Shown here: piece after piece, positions 58,141 to 64,000 of the stretch | Position numbering within the stretch: position 1 is the stretch's first letter | How the letters are laid out: each line of letters begins with the position of its first letter | Assembly (NCBI GenBank): GCA_035772735.1 | Contig: JASDFA010000007.1 | Location: 89,156,001-89,220,000 of the forward strand | DNA: 64,000 nucleotides | DNA from: Datura wrightii | Taxonomy: Eukaryota > Streptophyta > Magnoliopsida > Solanales > Solanaceae | Direction: 5' to 3' | Notes under the pieces: generated by a model | Seen by the model: only the letters and a program-made list of their open reading frames with translations | Databases searched by the model: none | What the model was told of the DNA's origin: nothing | Made by a program: the position numbers and the translations under genes

Positions 58141-59698
58141 TGAATGATAAACATGCATAACTGAAATCATTAGGAAAAATGGGAGACTCCTCATATAAGC
58201 GACAATACCACGATAGATCTATATAGTCTCGACTATCACACTCAAGTGGGAATAGCCGTCTAAAGCCTTGCCAGGGCTAAAGACACTACCATGATATCGA
58301 TATCAAGCAGAATGACCCTTGGGGAAGGGGAAAGCTTCAAAGGAGGTCCCAAATAATCTGATCATACCTACATTGGCTCGTAGTTCTGAGGATAGGGTTG
58401 ACTGACCCTTAGCCTACTCGGTGCTAGACACTACTCCCAAAAACATGCATATACTCTCCATTTTTCAACGAACTAGACCATCATCTAGTGATGAAGCTGA
58501 ATAATCATATACATATAAAATCTAAAATCATATATGAGGAGCCTTGGCTCAAACCATACCACAAGCTAAACATAATTGGGAATCTTGACTCCAAAACCAT
58601 GTGGTAAGCTAATTTGTGAAATCATAATTCATACTTGAACATATGGGCTTGACCAATACTTAAAACATGCTTGGAAATACTTTATTCACTTGAAAACATG
58701 ATCATAGACATAGGTAACTTGAAAACATACTTTTCATCACAAATATCTCATCATACTTGAACATACATCGTAGATATAAATTTTCATGACATTTCATGTA
58801 TGGGCATCATAATTTATAAAACTTGAAAACATGTTCATAATTGAAAACATTGTAAAACTTTCCCTTGAATCATAATTCAATAATAGAAACATGCTTAGAT
58901 CATAACCATGATAGAAACTTAGGAAAGTCATGCATTGGATAAAATCCCCACCGGATCAACATATGGATTTTCATGAATTAGAGAGGGATTGGGCATGGGT
59001 GTGAACAAATTCACCCACTCATAACCCTACATACCTATGAAGAACTAATTATACAACTCCCTTGATTGCCCAATGAAGAATTGATGAAAACATGAAGAAC
59101 TAAGCTTGATCACCTCTCCAAAGACTCTAAACTTGCATGCATGAATAGGAATAGCTTAGAATGAACTTACCCCTCTTAAAACTCACTATTCATAGCTTAA
59201 AACGACGTAGTTTAGTCCTTAGGATCATAGAAAAATGGAAAAGCTCTTACTAAATTCGCAAATAAAAACTTATTGCCAGTCCCAACAAGGGACTGGACAA
59301 GTTGTTACCCATGACCACAACTCATGGTCTCCTGTCGTCAAGTACACTGCTCATTTTCCTCAGAGGGTCCCTACAAGGGACCTAACTATTCTTCACTGGT
59401 GACCACGAGTCGTGGTCACCTCTCATTACCTTCACTGCTCAAAATTCCCCTTTTTTCTACCAACCTTGACCATGGCTGACTCAACGAGTCGTGGGGATGA
59501 CCACGACTCGTGGTCATGCCCACGGTGACCCAAAAACATAATTTTCAAACTTAAGTCTCCCACATCACCATGAGTCACTTAACAACTTGTGGTCATACTG
59601 ACGGGTCACAGGATGACTCATTCTGTGATCTGGTAAAGAAAATCTTGTTTTCTCCGTTTCAACTCTTGGGTCTGATCTTAGGGCTTTCGGGGTATAAT
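57410..59698 (-). repeat. 3' LTR of element X
   Basis: 2.29 kb, plus-strand ends TGTCAAGACTC and GGGTATAATA. It is the reverse-complement relative of the LTR at 7188. Contains an (ACAT)n/(AT)n run (58064-58138) and clustered ACGAGTCGT words (59400-59515). Confidence 0.78.
58064..58138. repeat. (ACAT)n/(AT)n microsatellite
   Basis: Compound simple repeat in the LTR of element X; absent from the related LTR at 7188. Confidence 0.92.
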
Positions 59699-59735
59699 AA
59701 TATCTCCCCCTTGAGAACATTCATCCTCGAATGTG
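59699..59735 (-). promoter_or_regulatory. Purine tract and hairpin of element X
   Basis: Minus strand: CATTCGAGGATGAATG (59718-59733), then CAAGGGGGAGAT next to the LTR. It is the same arrangement as 28376-28410, with one mismatch in the arm. Confidence 0.7.
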
Positions 59736-59939
59736 GAAAATCATATAGAAAAGTAGAGAAACACAATTCTTATACTCAAATACTAGTTGTACAAGTTGAA
59801 AACTGACGGAATGACTGACTCCAACTTGAACTACATGACTGAACTAAATTCATGAATCATACACACATGCTGTGACATGAATGAAACTGGGGAACATGAA
59901 CAAAACATGAAACTGCATGGAGTTTTAGGGTAAAAACTA

Positions 59940-61301
59940 ATACCTCAAGCTGAAACTAAGATGGAAGGGCATAGATGTGGGTATCTAGCCATCATATTTG
60001 CTTCGGCTTCCCATATAGCTTCGTCATCATGCTGATTCGTCTATAAAACTTTAATTGAAGCTACTTCTTTTTTCCTTAGCTTGCGAACCTGTCGAGCCAG
60101 TATCTCTACCAAAACCTCTTCATAACAAAGGCTATCTTTTACACCGACACTATCCACCGGAAGAACAAGAGTTGGATCACCGAAACACTTCTTTAAGAGC
60201 GATACATGAAAAAAAGGATGGATAGAAGCTAATTCCGAGGGAAACTCCAATTCATATGCCACCTTGCCAACCCATTTCATAATCTAGTATGGACCAACAT
60301 AACGGGTGATGAGTTTCCCTTTCTTTCCGAACCTCATCACTCCCTTCATGGGGGACACCTTTAGAAACACCCAATCGTCGACTTCAAAATTAAGTTCTCT
60401 CCTTCTCACCCCCATAGAACTTTTGGCGAGTCTGAGCTATTCTCAATCTGTCCCTTATGAGCTGAACTTTCTCCATGGCCTCATGGATTAAATCCGGTCC
60501 TATCATTGCAGTTTCACCTACTTCAAACCAACCAAAAGGTGATCTACACCTTTACCCATAGAGAGCCTCAAATGGAGCCATCTGAATGCTGGAATGGTAG
60601 CTGTTGTTATATGCAAACTCAATGAGGGAAAATGATCATCCCAACTATCCTTGAAGTTAATCACACATGCTCTCAACATATCCTCGAGAGTTTGGATAGT
60701 TTGCTCCGCCGGACTATCGATTTGTGGATGAAATGTTGTACTAAGCTTGACCTGAGTACCAAGTCTCTTTTGAAACAACCTCTAAAACTAAGAGGTAAAC
60801 AGGGTACCTCTGTCAGATATGATGGAAAAGGGAACTCCATGCAACCGAACTAGCTCGCGAATGTATAGTTTGGCATAATACTCCGCTGAATCAGTAGTTT
60901 TGACTGGTAGAAAATGGGCGGCTTTGGTCAACCTATCCACGACCACTCAAATGGAGTCATATTGTTGACGAGTGCAAGGAAACCCTATGATGAAGTCCAT
61001 ATTAATCTCCTCCCACTTCCAAGTAGGAATACTGATATCTTGATGTACATATCCTGGTCTCTGGTGCTCAACCTTCACTTGCTGAAAATTCAGACACTTA
61101 GACACAAATTCTATGATGTCATTCTTCATTCCATTATAGCAATAGACGTCCCATAGGTCACGGTACATCTTGGTGGCACCTAGATGTATGAAGTATCTAG
61201 AACCGTGAGCCTCGTGCAATATTCGATTTCTCAAATCATTAACATCAAAAAAGCACAAGTGACCCTGGTACCGAAGCACACCATCTCCCTCAGATATGCC
61301 A
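59940..61301 (-). pseudogene. Element X integrase and chromodomain (broken)
   Basis: Chromodomain at 59950-60130 (Y-E-E-V-L-V-E-I-L-A; V-K-V-L then a stop; W-E-A-E). Integrase C-terminus at 60150-60400; E-Q-T-I-Q-T-L-E near 60720 holds the glutamate; N-M-D-F-I-I-G near 60990 holds the first aspartate. In the zinc domain the last cysteine is F (C-L-N-F) near 61090. Several frameshifts. 59736-59940 is untranslated. Confidence 0.78.
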
Positions 61302-62875
61302 TGATTTTACGACACTTTCAATGCTTAAAACTTAGAATATATGCAAATTTCGAGTATGTTTATGTAGATATGATGTGTTTGTGTTAAATGTTGCAAGAAA
61401 ATAGGTTTGAAACGGGAAATAGGAAAATTAAGGCATAAATGGATTGAACTGAATGATGATGCCCAGGCCACGAGTCGTTGTCTCAATGCACAACTCGTGC
61501 CTGGAGTCGTGGGGAGAAGATCAAGTTTTAAAGATGAAAAATAGTGCAGTTAATAGGTTGAAGTCACAAATCATTACGTTTGGTAACGAGTCATTAAGCC
61601 AGTCGTGAAGACTGGGAAGAGGATTTCTGAAAAAGTATCCAGTGAAGGTAGCGAAAGACATAACGAGTCGTCAGATGGTTGTATGACTCGTTAGTAGAGC
61701 ACTGTTATGAACCATCATGTGCACTGGAATGTTGGAGAACCAAGACCACGAGAGGCCTAATGACTTGTGCCTTGACACGACTAGTCGTTAGGTGACCCTT
61801 TACCACAACTGGCTTACTGCCAAGGACGACTAATTTCCACTGATCACGACTCATTAGGAAACCTAACTAGTCGTTACTTGGCCCGTTACCCCTGCTGACC
61901 TAAAATCCAAATTTAGTCAGGATAAGATTTGTTTGGAACTATAAATATAAATTGTTAGGTTTATTTTTCGTACACAGTTATTTTTACCAACTTTTAGGAA
62001 GATTCTAGTGTTGTTAACGATCTGTCTTGGTTCAAGAAATTCTTGATATTGAGATGAAAATAACATTGGAGTTTTGTTCCTAGGTTTTGGAGTTATATTC
62101 AATTTACATGGTTTTCTTGTACGAATTTTTGTAAGTTACAATTATGATTTCTTCTATATTTTGTGATTGTGATATTTCAACTATGAGTAGCTAAACCCAT
62201 ATAGGGTTGTGGCAACCATGATGAATTAACACACATAGGTAAAACACTTAGTGATTCTTGAACGGGGTTTAATGCATGTATTGTTTTTCCCTTTGTTTTA
62301 ATTATTTCTTAACGATTGCAAGAGTTGAAACTTGCCTTATTCTTACTTACTGGATCAAAGGGGTAGTGAATGGGAAAAGGGATTAACAACGGAGATTTGA
62401 GGCTATCAACCCTCATATAATAGCTTGAATTGTTGGGGAATAGCTAATATGATATTAGGGGTAGGGTTAATTAAGCATTCACCCGTATACGGACCAAGTT
62501 TCGTGGTGATAATCATCTAGATAGGGGACCAACCATTTAGGTGAACCTAACTTACCGATATTACATGCTAAACACTAGACTAGATCACTAGTGTAAAAGC
62601 CTTATGGTTATGAAGTCTTGGGGAACACAATCCTAGTCAATTTGTTGATTGAATACAAACCAAAATTGATTTAAGCATCTATTAGTTCTTTACTATTGTT
62701 TATTATTTTATTTCTTTACCCCCTTGGAAATAAGTAATCCGATAGTAATAGCTAATTACATTAACTCAAGTTCTTTCCATATTCCCTGTGGGATAAACCT
62801 AAACCTTCTTTGGGTTCTATATTTGACATCGACTGCTTTATATCTTAATTGCGAGGTTTAATTCGGGTGACATCA
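61302..62875 (+). repeat. 5' LTR of element Z
   Basis: 1574 bases, TGATTTTACG to GTGACATCA; the start could instead be TGCCATG at 61297. ACGAGTCGT words and variants at 61460-61880 precede TATAAATA at 61940-61947. Confidence 0.72.
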
Positions 62876-62880
62876 AATTT

Positions 62881-62899
62881 TGGCGCCGTTGCCGGAGAA
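62881..62899 (+). other. Primer-binding site of element Z (tRNA-Asp type)
   Basis: TGGCGCCGTTGCCGGAGAA, 5 bases after the LTR; one mismatch from the L3/2b site. Confidence 0.82.
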
Positions 62900-63003
62900 T
62901 ACGGCTAAGGCTTTTTTAAATTGTGTTTGCCTTACTTTTGGTTCTTATTTCCTTTTTATTTTTCTTTTGTTGTTTTTGTACTTAATAGGTTTTCGGTTCG
63001 TGC

Positions 63004-63944
63004 ATGCCCAGTACTAGGAGCCAAGGAAAATCCCTAGTTCAAATCAATCACAAACTTAAACAAACACTAAGAAATTTGAGACGAATGACCAACATACAAG
63101 AGCAGGAGACAGTGGACCAAGCTACAGCGAGAATGTTGGCTGTGGAACAAGCTCGGGCTAGGGATCGTGAGTTAGCTAGGGTTGCTAAAGAGCAATGCCT
63201 AGCTGCTGAAACAGAGCGAGCTAGAAGGAATAGAGGTCCAAACCCATAGAGACACCGGTATTTCAATGATGATGATGATGCTGATATTGACGAAGCCGGT
63301 GCCATTGGAGCTATTATCCCTCCCCCTTTGCCTGTTGGGGCCAAGTTTTATATTACCAGTGCTATCATCCAACTACTCAACATGAAGGGGATATTTTTGG
63401 GTCATGCAACTGATGATGCACATACTCACTTGACAAATTTCGTAGGTATCTGCAAAGCCTACAAACAACCGAGAGAGAGTCAGGATGCGATTCAGCTGAG
63501 GTTATTTCCCTTTTCATTAGGGACTGAGGCAATGCTATAGTTGGCAGAACTGCCCAACGATTCTATCACTATATGGAGGGAGTTGGAAAGAGCTTTTCTT
63601 GAAAGATCTTTCCCACCTTCTAGAGCCTTGCAGTTAAAAGATGAGATATACAACTTCAGGCAGTTTCTGAGGCACTTCACAAGACATGCTTGAGGTTCGA
63701 CAAGAAGCTTAAAAGGGTGCTCAACCACAGGATCCCAGAAGATACATTGCTGGAAATTTTCTATAGATCTTTAAATGCTAACACCAAGGTGGTGGTTGAT
63801 ACCGTATTTGGCAGATCATTTATGAGTCACACTTATGCTGAAGCTACTGATCTACAAGATAGAATCACTAAAACCAATTGTGCATGGCACATAAGAGAGT
63901 CGAAGATTCTGCCTGGTTCTTATGCGGTAGGTATGTCTGCATAA
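63004..63944 (+). pseudogene. Element Z gag, 5' part (broken)
   Basis: ATG 63004 (M-P-S-T-R-S-Q-G) matches family A gag. Residues 20-80 are charged and helical, then an acidic D-D-D-D patch, V-G-I-C-K-A-Y and F-P-F-S-L. TAG at 63247 and 63538, and a frameshift after about 63660. The frame 63690-63944 carries the helical region. The rest of gag is outside the window. Confidence 0.78.
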
Positions 63945-64000
63945 CAGAGAAGAAAAGATGGAGAATGAGATCAAGATATTGCTGAGATAAAGGCCACAGT

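Larger units (their letters stand above)
57410..61301 (-). mobile_element. Element X: 3' part of a Tekay-type element (minus)
   Basis: Complete 3' LTR (57410-59698), purine tract, chromodomain and integrase. The LTR end abuts the interior of element Y's gag, so X inserted there. At 61301 its integrase is cut by element Z; its 5' half should lie beyond the window. Confidence 0.72.
61302..64000 (+). mobile_element. Element Z: Athila-like element (+), cut by the window end
   Basis: 5' LTR 61302-62875, primer site and the first part of gag. Its LTR shares with family A the TGAT...ATCA ends, the AT-rich start, clustered palindromes before a TATA box and a '...attccctgtggg' 3' part, but is clearly diverged. 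It inserted in the integrase of element X. Whether it has pol cannot be seen. Confidence 0.75.

Overview
The window looks like plant nuclear heterochromatin, probably from a Solanaceae genome. That placement is an inference from the mix of repeat families (Tekay/Del-type chromoviruses, Athila-group Ty3 elements, an endogenous Caulimoviridae copy); no species marker is visible. I see no host gene, tRNA, rRNA or CRISPR array. Essentially all 64 kb is retroelement sequence, inserted one copy into another, with every long gene broken except one.

Layout, outside in. 1-4334 is a decayed endogenous pararetrovirus on the minus strand. 4335-7187 holds pieces of two Ty3 LTRs plus a solo LTR. From 7188 a Tekay-type chromovirus (+) runs to 55364. 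Its protease gene is split at 11124/52213 by a 41-kb block, which is a minus-strand Athila-like element ('family A', 11125-52213). Family A is itself split twice. A minus-strand Tekay-type element (15849-36181) sits in its second ORF, and a plus-strand Athila-like element ('copy 2b', 37052-47012) sits in its predicted intron. The 15849-36181 element carries a further minus-strand Athila-like element ('copy L3', 17348-27252) inside its 3' LTR. Target-site duplications of GGATG/GAATG, GTAGA, TGGTA and ATCTT/TTCTT, and reading frames that resume across the junctions, support this order. From 55365 to the end, three more layers (Y, X, Z) run off the window.

How the genes work together. The Tekay-type copies have gag, protease, reverse transcriptase, RNase H, integrase and a chromodomain, all interrupted by stops and frameshifts. 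The three Athila-like elements whose interior is fully visible have a different plan: LTR, tRNA-Asp-type primer site, gag-protease, a short hairpin, a promoter-like region, an apparent intron of about 0.7 kb, a second ORF, a hairpin plus purine block, about 1.8 kb of noncoding sequence, a second hairpin plus purine block, LTR. Reverse transcriptase, RNase H and integrase are absent, so these copies must borrow them. The second ORF (intact only in 2b, 406 codons) resembles the family annotated as 'putative plant transposon protein'.

The most interesting signal is regulatory. Each Athila-like lineage carries, upstream of its second ORF, the same type of CpG-rich palindrome that lies upstream of the TATA box in its own LTR. 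Two unrelated palindrome types are used in this way by different elements. This suggests an LTR-type internal promoter driving a spliced second ORF, and it is the best candidate in the window for something undescribed.
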